Positions 25,636 to 35,516 of a DNA stretch of 64,000 nucleotides are shown here, piece after piece. A model generated the notes under the pieces. That model searched no databases. It was not told the origin of the DNA and saw only the letters and a list, made by a program, of their open reading frames with translations. Within the stretch, counting starts at the first letter, position 1; each line of letters begins with the position of its first letter. The stretch is from contig JAHLWP010000003.1 in the NCBI GenBank assembly GCA_019057865.1, positions 62,001 through 126,000 on the forward strand, read 5' to 3'. Both the position numbers and the translations under genes were made by a program. Origin of the DNA: Promethearchaeota archaeon. GTDB lineage: Archaea; Asgardarchaeota; Lokiarchaeia; Sigyniarchaeales; SOKP01.

Positions 25636-26433
25636 ATGGTTAAAAGAACAGAAGATAGAATGGAAATATTATTTGGATTTTTTGGCACATTAGTCTCATT
25701 TATTTTATTGATTGCAGCAGTATTTCTTTCTCCTGGATATAATCCATTAATAGACGCTGTAAGTTCATTAGGAAAAAGAGAAGCAAAAACATTATTTAGT
25801 ATTAGTTTTGTTGTAGGAGGATCATTAAGTATTCCTTTTTTTATCTTTCTCGAACGAGAATTAATTAATATAAAGGAAAGTATTAGAAGGCTCGCAACAG
25901 GAGTATCAATATTTACATGCGTATGCATCGCGCTAGTAGGAATAATTCCAGATGAAACATATTGGGACATATTTCAAATATTTCACGGTTTTGTTGCTGT
26001 TGTTAGTTTTTCAGGATCATCAATATATATTGTACTTTATAGTATACTTATGTATAACGGGCCTAAATCAAAAATGTATAAAGGTCCAACATTTAAAAAA
26101 TATCATGCATATTTTGGCTTTAGCAACGGTGTTGTATTGATAATACTTTTAATTATGTTCCTTATAAAAACCCCCTTTACACCCTTTATAGAATGGATAT
26201 TGACAATTTTAATGTTTTCATGGATTCTAATTACAGCACTTCAATTAATATCATATAAATTTTTCAATATTCCTGGAGTTTATTATAAACGGGTTCAATA
26301 TCCTGAGGCTTTAAAATTGTTCGAAGATGCACTCCAGATTTTAAATAACCTTAATTTAAGTGATGAACCTATAACCCAGACTCTTAATGAAAATATAGAG
26401 TTCCTAAGAACACAATTAGAAAAAGAAAATTAG
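25636..26433 (+). CDS. DUF998-family membrane protein
   Basis: The 265-residue protein has about six membrane segments and the family pattern FLSPGYNPLIDAVSSLG near residue 33, followed by a glycine-rich second helix (SFVVGGSLSIPFFIF). DUF998 members are polytopic proteins of unknown function. Here a soluble tail of about 45 residues follows the last helix (RVQYPEALKLFEDALQIL), which looks like a single TPR-like helical pair. It is divergent from the Rab-like GTPase gene. Confidence 0.75.
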   Translation: MVKRTEDRMEILFGFFGTLVSFILLIAAVFLSPGYNPLIDAVSSLGKREAKTLFSISFVVGGSLSIPFFIFLERELINIKESIRRLATGVSIFTCVCIALVGIIPDETYWDIFQIFHGFVAVVSFSGSSIYIVLYSILMYNGPKSKMYKGPTFKKYHAYFGFSNGVVLIILLIMFLIKTPFTPFIEWILTILMFSWILITALQLISYKFFNIPGVYYKRVQYPEALKLFEDALQILNNLNLSDEPITQTLNENIEFLRTQLEKEN

Positions 26434-26585
26434 CAACTTAGAAGGTTAAACTTGTCAAAATTCAGTAAATTAGACTTTCCAATTTTTGAAGTTTTATTTT
26501 TTATTAAAGAATTAAATTTAAAAGAAGAAGTATTTAGTTTCAAGAATTAGTATAATATTCTTAATTATTAATCCGTGAAATTATA

Positions 26586-27800
26586 TTGGGTAAGCAGAAA
26601 CCCTCTAAAATATATAAATTATATAAACAAAAGAAGATTAATCAGATAAGGTTAATCGAGGATCTATTAACCATCTGTGAGCATTCAGATTTGAAATCAG
26701 CAAAGCTAGAATGTTTAGAAATAATTGATTTAGAGGGAGGAAGAGTTGAAAGCATTTTTAAAAGTTTGGAGGAAATTGCATTATCTGATACTGATAAAGA
26801 TGTGAGAATAAAGGCAACAGAGTATATAATTAAGAATTTTCCTGAAAAGGGGCTCTCTTTAGTAAAGTATTTAATAGAACAAAGTATTTCACTCGAATTC
26901 GTAATAAAGTTATGTAAAGTTATAGGTGAGACTACATTCACTTTAAAGAAAGAGTTATCTAATGATTATTCCAATTATCTAAAACAAGTTTTATTAAAAA
27001 TTTTTGAACTTGAAGATACTTCTAGTTTTGATGTTTTATGGGGAGACTGGTTTAGAAATACATCACTTAATTTTTGGCAATTTATGTCTAAATTAGAGAA
27101 TCCAATTGGTTTTTTAGAAATTTTAGAATCTAATTTAGATAATGAGGAAATATTTTCATGGTTTTATAATTATTTATTTACGCAATTTAATATAACTCAC
27201 TGGATCTTTTTCCTTAGTAATCCTAAATTTTCAGGTCATTTATTCAATATTATAAAATATTTAGAGGAAGATAATCCTCCACAGCGATTTTTTCAAATGA
27301 TTGAATTTTTTATGAATATTGGGAAAGTCCTAACTAATGACCAACAAGATAGAATCTTAGAAATCTTAAGAAAAAACAATTTATTTGATTTAGCGATTTT
27401 ATTGGTTTTTAACTGGTTTGAACATTTCGAGAAGGAAAAATTAAGAGATTTGATTAAAGATCCCAACTACAATCTTAATGTAAAATTAAGTGAAATTATT
27501 AAAAGGTCTAGGTTTGGTTTTCTTACACATGATAATTTTATTTATTCTTTAATTAGAATTCTTTACAGAATTTATGAAGAATTTGACAAAATTTATCTAA
27601 ATCAAATATTTGATCATTTTGACCTTGAATTTAGAGAAATATTTCTCTCCAAATTATTTGAAATAGCAAATTCATCAGAGAATGATCATTTATCTCTTAA
27701 AATGAGATACCATAAGAATTACAGGATTTTAACTTATAAACTTCTAAAATATTTATTAGAGCATTATGATCTAAAAAAGAATTTATACAATCAATTATGA
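26586..27800 (+). CDS. Helical-repeat protein, HEAT-like N-terminus
   Basis: I do not recognise this 404-residue protein beyond its repeats. It starts with TTG at 26586 (GKQKPSKIYKLY), and no stronger start is visible. Residues about 15-110 form HEAT-like helical pairs (SAKLECLEIIDLEGG, DKDVRIKATEYIIKNF). The rest is alpha-helical, with many Phe and Leu and no membrane helix. It ends 25 bp before a DMT transporter gene on the same strand. Likely a soluble scaffold protein. Confidence 0.6.
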   Translation: MGKQKPSKIYKLYKQKKINQIRLIEDLLTICEHSDLKSAKLECLEIIDLEGGRVESIFKSLEEIALSDTDKDVRIKATEYIIKNFPEKGLSLVKYLIEQSISLEFVIKLCKVIGETTFTLKKELSNDYSNYLKQVLLKIFELEDTSSFDVLWGDWFRNTSLNFWQFMSKLENPIGFLEILESNLDNEEIFSWFYNYLFTQFNITHWIFFLSNPKFSGHLFNIIKYLEEDNPPQRFFQMIEFFMNIGKVLTNDQQDRILEILRKNNLFDLAILLVFNWFEHFEKEKLRDLIKDPNYNLNVKLSEIIKRSRFGFLTHDNFIYSLIRILYRIYEEFDKIYLNQIFDHFDLEFREIFLSKLFEIANSSENDHLSLKMRYHKNYRILTYKLLKYLLEHYDLKKNLYNQL

Positions 27801-27825
27801 AGACACTTATTGTTAGGTGAATTAA

Positions 27826-28803
27826 TTGCTAGGTGAATTAATAGCTATTTTAGCGTGTCTCACTTTTGTTACTTCTAGTGTTTTATTTAGAAAAACAGAA
27901 CATGAAGCTTCTCCGGCTTTTATTAATGTAGTTCGGACAGCAATAGGAACTCTTACATTTATTATAGTAGCATTAATATTTGGAATATTATCTGAAATTT
28001 TTTCACTACCATGGGGATTATGGGTTATTCTCATAGTAAGTTTTATTTTTGGACAAGTAATAGGAGATACATCATATTTTTCTGCTCAAAAAGATTTAGG
28101 AGTTACTATAACGTTAGCACTTGCTATGACTTTCCCTCTTTTTACTTTCATTTTATCAATGGCGTTTCTTAATCAACCTTTTGACTTTAGATTTATTATT
28201 TCTACTATTTTAGTTGGAATCGGAGTAATTATAATTGGAAAATGCAAAATTCCTATTAATAATACTAACTCATTAAACAGTAATCAAGAGGATATTAATG
28301 AAACAAACATAAATATAAAACCTAAATCATTAATTATGTTTAAAGCAATCTTTTTCGCTCTAATTGCCTCTCTTGGTTGGGCAATTGGCGCTGTGTTAAT
28401 TGACTTCGCAACTAATGAAATTGATCGAATATTAGACACAGAGAGTTTAAGCTCAATAATAGGGAATGTAATTCGGTTTCCCTTTGCATTATTGATATTA
28501 CTTTCATTTGTTTGGAGAGAAGAATATCTTTATTCAAAATCAAATTCTTCACCAAAGAAAAAGAGGTCTTCCCAAACATGGATTTGGTTGATTCTTGCCT
28601 CTATTATTGGGACCTCAATAGGAGCCTATTTATATACAGAAGCAATACGCCTAGCTGGAGCCTCCCTAATGTCTTTAATAGCAATCGCAACTCCCTTGTT
28701 CTCACTTCCACTTACTTATTTTGTAAATCACGAAAAGATCTCTAAGCAAGGTTTCTTAGGGGTAATACTTACAATTATTGGAGTAATACTAATTTTAATC
28801 TAA
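27826..28803 (+). CDS. DMT-superfamily (EamA-type) transporter
   Basis: The 325-residue protein has ten hydrophobic helices in two EamA halves (about 5-140 and 170-325), with a hydrophilic linker of Asn and Ser between. Typical marks are the glycine-rich end of each half (VGIGVIIIGK and GVILTIIGVILILI). Such proteins export or import metabolites; the substrate cannot be told. The TTG start at 27826 follows GGTGA by five bases. That start region is itself a 13-base direct repeat (27814-27826 and 27830-27842). Confidence 0.85.
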   Translation: MLGELIAILACLTFVTSSVLFRKTEHEASPAFINVVRTAIGTLTFIIVALIFGILSEIFSLPWGLWVILIVSFIFGQVIGDTSYFSAQKDLGVTITLALAMTFPLFTFILSMAFLNQPFDFRFIISTILVGIGVIIIGKCKIPINNTNSLNSNQEDINETNINIKPKSLIMFKAIFFALIASLGWAIGAVLIDFATNEIDRILDTESLSSIIGNVIRFPFALLILLSFVWREEYLYSKSNSSPKKKRSSQTWIWLILASIIGTSIGAYLYTEAIRLAGASLMSLIAIATPLFSLPLTYFVNHEKISKQGFLGVILTIIGVILILI

Positions 28804-28879
28804 AATAGATAGAATAATAGCATTAATCTCTATTAATAGAAATGAGGGAAAAAAAGAAAAAAAATATTTAAAATTAAAT

Positions 28880-30976
28880 TTATATTGCGATTGAAGTTAA
28901 TAACGCAGGATGATCTGCTGCCGTACCCCCGAAATAAGTTACTTCAATATAACTACTTAAAGCAGTTAAATCGGGTGATATGAACATTTGATCTATTCTT
29001 TCTACAGGAAGTCGAGTCTCCCAATCATTAGGAACACTACCTATTGATGTTGAATTTGCAATTTCCCAACAATCATCTAAAGGATGAGCTATAGTAATAT
29101 TATAATGTTCAGTATCAGGTTCAAAATTAAAATCTCCCATCAAAATAACATTAGTTTTTGCTCCAATTCTTTCTAATATTTGCTCTTGTTGGATTATATG
29201 AGACCTATCAAATGGAGATACGTTTGGGTCTATAAAATTTCCAAGATGGGTAATAAATACATTATAAATAATAGCTCCAATTGTTATTTGTGCTTCGATA
29301 GTTGCTGTTTGTTCCCCCTCACTTTCCATATAAAACGTTTTAGCACTTTTAATAGGATATTTTGATAATAAAGCTAAGCCATAGGTACCAGTAACGGTCT
29401 TTGGACCGAAATATGAATAATATTTTAAACGATTATTGATATATCTTACGATATCTGCATTTCCACCAGAAATTCTACAAGTATCTGACTCTTGCAATCC
29501 TATTATTGAAGCATTAGCATTTTTTATGACTTCATATTGCCCTTCAAAATTCTTATCTCCATTTTCATCATACCCTTGCTGAATATTATAAGATAGAATC
29601 CTTATTGGATTGTCTATATCACCTTCCTTATCTGGCATTTCGAGCACAATTACACCTATTATTGTCCCAATACACATTATTCCTATTAATCCAGAAATTT
29701 TAAGCTTGCCCTTAAAGTTGTTTCTCGAGTGTTTTGTAAATAATAATGAATCCTTTCTAACTAATAAAATTGGTAAAGCTATCACTAATCCAACAATTAG
29801 AAATACGAACCAGATCATATCTCTGAAGAATGTTCCAACATAAGGTATGTAGTCCCAAACTATAGTAAATACAGCAGAAAAAATCATAAGCAAAAGATAT
29901 ATTGATGTTATAAAAAAACTTCCACCAATCTTTCGAATAGATGGCTTACTCCTAAACAGCTCTCTTGTTAACAATGTAAAATCAATTAATATTATTGGTG
30001 AAAGAATAAGCATAATATAGAGTGGAATATGATGAAATATTGTTGTAGTAGGAGCATAAGTAGGGTATGATGATATAAATAAGAAAGGTATCTGATGAAC
30101 TCCTATGGTTAAAACGAGCATAAGAACAAAAAGACCATTCCAGATTAATATTCCTCTAAAAGTAATTTTATTGATTATATCTGGCTTAAAAGCAACAAGA
30201 AAGATAAAGGCTGTTATTGCTATAATTGTAATTATTGTAATTGCGGTATAATTCCCTTCAGTCCATCTTGAAATTACAACAGGACTACTAAAAGCGAAAT
30301 AAATTAGTACTAAAATACTTGTTATACCAAAACTTAAGCCAAGAATTTTCCATTTACTTCCCTTTTTCTCTTGATTGGGTGCATTAATAGAAGAACTAAC
30401 TTCTTCTCCAAAAATTTTTGTTATTCGATCAGGATTTAAGAAATTTATCAGCATAATTGCAGCAATAGCAGCAAGAATCCAACCAATCCATAAAAACCAA
30501 AAATGAAATGTAAGATCAAATGTAGAACCTAAAGTTCTGAAAAGAATTAACATTCCTAATCCTATACTTAATTCCACTCCTATTAATAAACTGTTTTTCT
30601 CTTCATTTCCTTTTGATTTTGATTGAAGAAAAGCTGGGAAGAATAGCATAAAGCAAAAAACACCTATACCCGTTAATATCATCCTAATTTGAGTATTAAA
30701 TAATGGTTCTAAAATTCTACAGATCACCATGATTTCTCCAATAATTACTAATCCTTTATTCGGGAAACTTTTTTTGAATATTGGCACAAGTAATATTATA
30801 GGACTTAATAAAAATAGGGCAGCAGCTATATTCTCATTCAGTTCGACTTCAATAAGGTTCAAAGCATAAATCGACTCAATAAAATCTGATATCAGCTGGA
30901 AAAAGAACAGAAATAGTATGCTAATCAGAATTAATTCTGAATAATATTTGCTAAAATATTTGTTATAGATTTCCAT
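28880..30976 (-). CDS. Polytopic membrane protein with C-terminal EEP hydrolase domain, PGAP2IP/Cwh43-like
   Basis: The 698-residue protein has about 12-13 membrane helices (residues 1-450) and an endonuclease/exonuclease/phosphatase domain (458-698): LSYNIQQGYD, Glu496 in LQESDTCRI, His577, GDFN at 614-617 and DHPA at 688-691. From memory, this layout and the patterns LQESDTxRIxxGN and FGP ... ALLSKYPI resemble the C-terminal half of eukaryotic Cwh43 and PGAP2IP, which act in GPI-lipid remodelling. Unlike what I recall of those, the metal-binding Asp and His are kept. A lipid-directed phosphoesterase is inferred. The N-terminal start MEIYNKYF is the best ATG. Confidence 0.78.
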   Translation of the reverse strand: MEIYNKYFSKYYSELILISILFLFFFQLISDFIESIYALNLIEVELNENIAAALFLLSPIILLVPIFKKSFPNKGLVIIGEIMVICRILEPLFNTQIRMILTGIGVFCFMLFFPAFLQSKSKGNEEKNSLLIGVELSIGLGMLILFRTLGSTFDLTFHFWFLWIGWILAAIAAIMLINFLNPDRITKIFGEEVSSSINAPNQEKKGSKWKILGLSFGITSILVLIYFAFSSPVVISRWTEGNYTAITIITIIAITAFIFLVAFKPDIINKITFRGILIWNGLFVLMLVLTIGVHQIPFLFISSYPTYAPTTTIFHHIPLYIMLILSPIILIDFTLLTRELFRSKPSIRKIGGSFFITSIYLLLMIFSAVFTIVWDYIPYVGTFFRDMIWFVFLIVGLVIALPILLVRKDSLLFTKHSRNNFKGKLKISGLIGIMCIGTIIGVIVLEMPDKEGDIDNPIRILSYNIQQGYDENGDKNFEGQYEVIKNANASIIGLQESDTCRISGGNADIVRYINNRLKYYSYFGPKTVTGTYGLALLSKYPIKSAKTFYMESEGEQTATIEAQITIGAIIYNVFITHLGNFIDPNVSPFDRSHIIQQEQILERIGAKTNVILMGDFNFEPDTEHYNITIAHPLDDCWEIANSTSIGSVPNDWETRLPVERIDQMFISPDLTALSSYIEVTYFGGTAADHPALLTSIAI

Positions 30977-31051
30977 AATAATTACTTTAAAATCTTCTTA
31001 TATATAAATTTTAAATTGCTTTATAAAAGAAACAGATCAAAAAAATATTAT

Positions 31052-31288
31052 CTATAGTTTAAGTCTATTTAATTCTTCCTTAATCAGTTGTACTTTATTT
31101 GGTTTTAAGTCATATATTTTCCACATTAAGAGGAATGAAATGAAATAGAAAATCATTGGAACTAATGCCATAATAACTCGTATACCGAATAATGCTAAAC
31201 CTGTTTGATCACTCCCACCAGGAGCATAAGATGTAATCATATGAACCGTTGCGAATACTATTGCGCCTATGAAATTTTTAGTCAACAA
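31052..31288 (-). pseudogene. C-terminal remnant of a GPH-family transporter
   Basis: This 78-codon frame starts with TTG and aligns only with the last two helices and tail of the transporter at 33247 (FGIRVIMALVPMIFYF and KIYDLKPNKVQLIKEEL against ILGLKLVMFLFPSIAL and RSYDLHGEKLIQMREEL). A full transporter has twelve helices. The preceding 30 bases lead straight into the SDR gene, so the rest of the gene is gone. It is probably a decayed copy. Confidence 0.65.
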
Positions 31289-31318
31289 ATCTTCATTTTC
31301 TTTTTATATTTTTGAACT

Positions 31319-32206
31319 TTATTCTTGATATTTTAATATAAAATCAATTAATTCTTGATTTTTTCTTAATAACCCATACATACCCTTTCTAAGTTTATCT
31401 TTCATACTTTTAGTTAATTCCTTAATATCAAATGAATTATTACTAATAGCGGTCTTAAGCTTAGTTAAAAGTTCAAACAATATCATTTGGTTGATAATTT
31501 TCCCTTTATATTGTCGGCTAGATAAATCACTAGCAAGAAATAGGTATATAGGTGATATATCCTCTGGAGGTATTAATTTAGGTGTAATTTGTCCTCTTTT
31601 GGCGCTATCCTCGGATAATCTAGTTTTAATTGCTCCAGGTAATATTACATTTACTCGTATATTATACGGACTTAACTCTTCATCAAGGCATTTACTCATT
31701 GCTGTAACACCTGCTTTCGCTGCAGAATATGCAACTTGATTAGGATTAAAAAATATATTTCCATGGACTGAAGCAGTCATTATTATATTTCCCCCTCCAT
31801 TTTCAATCATTTTTGGAAGAATTAGCTTAATCATAGCATAGTAGGCAATAAGATTTAAATTAAACAATTTTACGACTTTATCAAGAGAAACTTCGATCAT
31901 TGGGCAATAATATGACATTCCAGCATTATTAACTAAAATATCAATTCTATTGAAGTGATTAAAATATATTTCCACTACAGATTTTGCACCAGCTATATTA
32001 GAAAGATCTGCTGGGATTAATAACGCTTTAACATTAAACTTTTTAATATTTTTTACTGTTTGCTCTAATTCATCTTTTTCTAATGCAGTCACAGCAACAT
32101 CTGCACCGTGTTTTGCAAATTCAAGAGCTACAGCTCTACCAATACCTCTCCCTCCTCCTGTTATTAATGCATACTTTCCTTCTAAAAGTTTCATTATCCT
32201 TACCAT
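31319..32206 (-). CDS. Short-chain dehydrogenase/reductase
   Basis: The 295-residue protein has the classical SDR motifs: TGGGRGIG (cofactor glycines), NNAG, a serine in MTASVHGN and the catalytic YSAAK. The first 240 residues make the Rossmann domain. About 55 further residues (SNNSFDIKELTKSMKDKLRKGMYG) form a helical tail that is not usual for SDRs. The residue after the second beta strand does not decide NAD or NADP. The remnant transporter gene follows. Confidence 0.88.
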   Translation of the reverse strand: MVRIMKLLEGKYALITGGGRGIGRAVALEFAKHGADVAVTALEKDELEQTVKNIKKFNVKALLIPADLSNIAGAKSVVEIYFNHFNRIDILVNNAGMSYYCPMIEVSLDKVVKLFNLNLIAYYAMIKLILPKMIENGGGNIIMTASVHGNIFFNPNQVAYSAAKAGVTAMSKCLDEELSPYNIRVNVILPGAIKTRLSEDSAKRGQITPKLIPPEDISPIYLFLASDLSSRQYKGKIINQMILFELLTKLKTAISNNSFDIKELTKSMKDKLRKGMYGLLRKNQELIDFILKYQE

Positions 32207-32288
32207 AATAATGATTGATAATATTTAACATAAATATTTCTAAATATTTCTAAATAAAGCATAATTAAAAATGATATAAGATAATAAA

Positions 32289-32293
32289 GAGGT
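32289..32293 (+). promoter_or_regulatory. Shine-Dalgarno-like GAGGT deciding an ATT start
   Basis: GAGGT lies seven bases before ATT at 32301. The frame upstream closes at a stop codon at 32277, and no ATG, GTG or TTG occurs in frame until 32652. Confidence 0.5.
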
Positions 32294-32300
32294 AATTAAT

Positions 32301-33218
32301 ATTAAACCCAATATTCTTACGGAAGAAAAAGTAATAATTACAGCAGCTATAACTGGTGGAATTCATGGAAAATGGGCAAATCCAAGTTTACCTATAACTG
32401 CTGAAGAACAAGCACAAACTGCCCTTGAATGTTATGAAGCGGGAGCCGCCATTGTTCATATTCATGTACGTGGTGATGATGGGCAAAATACGCCTGATTT
32501 AAAATTTTATAATAAAACTATTAAATTAATTGGTGAGAAATGCCCTATAATTAGACAAATTGGCAATGGAATAGGCGCTCGTTTAGAGGAACATAAATAT
32601 ACTACAAGATCAGGCAAAAAGAGAGTTTCCGCAGAAATAGTACAACCCACATTGGAAGAACGATTAAATCTATTAAATATTGATCCTCCACCAGAGATGC
32701 ATACTATTAATGCTGGTTCTTTTGAATTTAGAACGCCTTACGGAGGTGCATTATTTAATAACCCTATAGATTTTAATAGAAAATACATAAAGAGATGTAA
32801 GAGAAAGGGCTTTGGTCTTGAGATTGAAGTTTATGATTCAAGCCATATTGCTAATATATTGGAATTTGTAGACACAGGATTACTCCAACCCCCATTACAT
32901 TTTAGTATTGTTTTGGGAATCAAAGGAGGCGCCCCTGCAACTGTTTCAAACTTATTAAATATGGTTGATCAAATTCCAGAAGGTTCAACATGGCAAGTGG
33001 TAACAGTAGGAAAGTTTAATTTAAGAACTACTGTAATTGCTATGTGTATGGGGGGTAATATCAGAACTGGACTTGAAGACACTATTTACTATGGAAAAGG
33101 GGAACTTGCAGAAGGTAATGTTCAATTAGTTAAACGAATGGTTAGATTAGCTAAAGAGATTGGAAGAGAATCCGCAAACTTAGATGAGACTAAAGAAATA
33201 CTCGGTATAAAAAGGTAA
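32301..33218 (+). CDS. Beta-keto acid cleavage enzyme (BKACE, DUF849), probable ATT start
   Basis: Family sequence is present from codon 1: VIITAAITGG, the substrate loop after GIHGK, and HIHVR (53-57, metal-binding histidines), through to MGGNIRTGLEDTIYY and RMVRLAKEIGR. A start at the TTG at 32652 would remove the whole active site. ATT at 32301 with GAGGT seven bases upstream gives about 305 residues, the usual length. BKACEs condense a beta-keto acid with acetyl-CoA to give acetoacetate and a CoA ester, as in lysine fermentation. The substrate here is not determined. Confidence 0.88.
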   Translation: MKPNILTEEKVIITAAITGGIHGKWANPSLPITAEEQAQTALECYEAGAAIVHIHVRGDDGQNTPDLKFYNKTIKLIGEKCPIIRQIGNGIGARLEEHKYTTRSGKKRVSAEIVQPTLEERLNLLNIDPPPEMHTINAGSFEFRTPYGGALFNNPIDFNRKYIKRCKRKGFGLEIEVYDSSHIANILEFVDTGLLQPPLHFSIVLGIKGGAPATVSNLLNMVDQIPEGSTWQVVTVGKFNLRTTVIAMCMGGNIRTGLEDTIYYGKGELAEGNVQLVKRMVRLAKEIGRESANLDETKEILGIKR

Positions 33219-33246
33219 TTTCAAAAAAATAGAAAAAAAAATATTC

Positions 33247-34647
33247 TTATTTTAATTCTGGATGTTTTGATAATTCTTCTCTCATTTGAATTAATTTTTC
33301 ACCATGTAAATCATAAGATCTAAAGCATAAGAATGATCCTATAAGAGCAATCGAAGGAAATAAGAACATCACCAATTTTAAACCAAGAATTGTTAAATCA
33401 GGGTCATCAGTAACAGGCGTATAATCACTCCAACCCGTTCCTGAAAATATAATAGCAATAGTAGTAATACCTAGTATCATTGAAAATCGATGTATAAAAG
33501 CATTTACACCATAATAGCTAGCTGCCCTTTTCACACCAAAATTAAGAGCATCTTGGTCAATAACATCTGCGTGTATTAGATCAACGTAAAATAAAGCAGC
33601 AGATAAACCGAAACCAATAGTAACAAATACAACCAGTGACAAAATTCTGCTTAGGTCATTATTTGATAAAAATAATAATGGAAGTAATGTCAAAATCCAA
33701 ATTAATTGTCCTGCCATTAAACCTTTTCTTGTACCTAATTTTTTACTAATTTTAATGTGCAATGGCATAAAGATTGCTGCTGATAGAAGTGCTAACATCA
33801 AGGTTACTCCAATTAAAAAAGCATCCTCAGTTCTTCCAAGTACAAAAACGGAATAGAGAGGAAAGGCAGTTAGTAGTACATTAAAGCAATACCATATAAG
33901 CATGTTTCCTAAAGTAAATTTTATAAAAGTCTTGTTTGAAAATGTAATTTTTATAGATTTAAAAAATCCTGGTCTTTTTTCAAAATCACTTATATCTTCT
34001 GCTTTTTCTTTAACTGAAATAATAAAGAAAACTGCCATTACTGTTACTATAAGGCATAAGACTAAACCAGCTGTAACATACATAGATCGAATATCTGCAA
34101 TTTCTGCTGGATCAGTAGAAACTGGAACCAATGGATCAATAATAATTGTTGGAACAAGCGAAGCTATTATTACAGCTAACATTGTAAAAATTTTCAAGAA
34201 TGTATTAGTTGTTTTTCTCTCTTTATCAGTTCGGAACATCTCGGGAAATATGGCATTTGTATTAACTGAAAACATTGTGTAAAAGAACTCAAATGTAAAT
34301 ATTATAAAGATAAAATAAAGGAACTTATTATTCATTGGAACTGTAAATAAAAATAACATAGTAAACCCTAATGGCACAAAAGAAATAATTAAAAAAAACT
34401 TACGTTTTCCTAATTTCCCTTTATGTTTAGTTCTTTCACTTAATGCACCTAAAAGAGGGTCATTTATCATATTCCAAATACCCCATAAACTAAATCCAAG
34501 CCACATTTCCGTCATAGAGAGTCCTATAACAGCAAAATAAAAAGTGAATACATAAATAGTGAAAGCTTGATAGGATACTTGGTCAGGGAAGGCATTTAGT
34601 CCGAAAAGGAGTTTAGTTTTCGTACTTGTATTACGATCTTCACTCAT
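33247..34647 (-). CDS. GPH-family (Na+/melibiose-type) MFS transporter
   Basis: I chose the ATG giving MSEDRNTSTKTKLLFGLNAFPDQ, which is the family's usual N-terminus; a longer frame adds 27 Lys-rich residues. The protein has about 466 residues and twelve helices. Loop marks are GIWNMINDPLLGALSERTKHKGKLGKRKFF (family cytoplasmic loop 2-3) and the late region KRAASYYGVNAFIHRF. GPH transporters carry sugars or glycosides with cations. Convergent with the BKACE gene, 28 bp apart. Confidence 0.87.
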   Translation of the reverse strand: MSEDRNTSTKTKLLFGLNAFPDQVSYQAFTIYVFTFYFAVIGLSMTEMWLGFSLWGIWNMINDPLLGALSERTKHKGKLGKRKFFLIISFVPLGFTMLFLFTVPMNNKFLYFIFIIFTFEFFYTMFSVNTNAIFPEMFRTDKERKTTNTFLKIFTMLAVIIASLVPTIIIDPLVPVSTDPAEIADIRSMYVTAGLVLCLIVTVMAVFFIISVKEKAEDISDFEKRPGFFKSIKITFSNKTFIKFTLGNMLIWYCFNVLLTAFPLYSVFVLGRTEDAFLIGVTLMLALLSAAIFMPLHIKISKKLGTRKGLMAGQLIWILTLLPLLFLSNNDLSRILSLVVFVTIGFGLSAALFYVDLIHADVIDQDALNFGVKRAASYYGVNAFIHRFSMILGITTIAIIFSGTGWSDYTPVTDDPDLTILGLKLVMFLFPSIALIGSFLCFRSYDLHGEKLIQMREELSKHPELK

Positions 34648-34887
34648 ATAATAATCCCTAAAAATTAATTTTTTTTTTTTAATGGTATTAGATTTTGTTT
34701 TATTTAAAAGTATTGTTATAATATCCAAAATTCATATTCAACAAAATAGAATAAATTCGAAAAATTATATGAATTCTGCTATGATTTATAGAAGAGTTAA
34801 AGAAAATAAGACTAAATTTAATTACTGATGATTAATAACCTAAATTCAGTAAATAATCAAATTTAATTATTAAAGAAGGAACAAAAT

Positions 34888-35472
34888 ATGGCAGATTTAA
34901 ACATTGAAGTTACTTATTTTGAAAATCCTGGAAGAGAAAATACTGATAAAGCCTTAGAAATCGCCAAAAAATATGCTGATCAATTCAATATTAAGGATAT
35001 CATAATGGCGAGCACCACAGGTATGGTTGCGGATAAAGCAATTAAATTATTTAATCCAAATGATTATAATTTAGTCGTAATAACGCACTCATATTATTTT
35101 GTAGGAGTTGAAAAGAGACAAGAATTTCCAGATGAAAAGATTTCTGCTTTAAAGGAAAAAGGTGTTAAAATATTTATTGGAACCCATGCCTTAGCAGGTC
35201 CTGAAAGGAGTATTCGAAGATCTCTAAACCAATGGGGTCCAGTTGAATTAATGGCCAAATATTTAAGAGAACAATTTAGTCAAGGCACGAAAGTGTGTAT
35301 GGAAATTGCTACTATGGCTGTTGATGCAGGAATGATTGATGATCTTGAAAGAGATGTAATCTGTATAGGAGGTACTGGTCGTGGTGCAGATACAGTTTGT
35401 TTAATTAAGCCAGTACCTACTAGTTTATTTAATAAATTACGAGTTAAAGCAATACTATGTAAACCATTATAA
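34888..35472 (+). CDS. Pyruvate kinase alpha/beta domain-like protein
   Basis: The 194-residue protein matches the stand-alone domain related to the C-terminal (allosteric) domain of pyruvate kinase: STTGMVADKAIKLF, VVITHSYYF, GTHALAGPERSIR and VICIGGTGRGADTVCLIKP. Such proteins are common in archaea and have no defined activity; they lack the catalytic barrel. ATG start MADLNIEVTYF follows AAGAAGGAA by a short gap. It is transcribed alone between the GPH transporter and the threonine genes. Confidence 0.85.
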   Translation: MADLNIEVTYFENPGRENTDKALEIAKKYADQFNIKDIIMASTTGMVADKAIKLFNPNDYNLVVITHSYYFVGVEKRQEFPDEKISALKEKGVKIFIGTHALAGPERSIRRSLNQWGPVELMAKYLREQFSQGTKVCMEIATMAVDAGMIDDLERDVICIGGTGRGADTVCLIKPVPTSLFNKLRVKAILCKPL

Positions 35473-35516
35473 TATAATAATCAATAGCCTTTTCTAAAAC
35501 GAATAAAAAAATAATT

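Noticed and set aside
27814..27842. 13-base direct repeat at the DMT transporter start
   Set aside because: TAGGTGAATTAAT occurs twice, 16 bases apart, around the ribosome site. It is probably a slippage duplication with no further structure.
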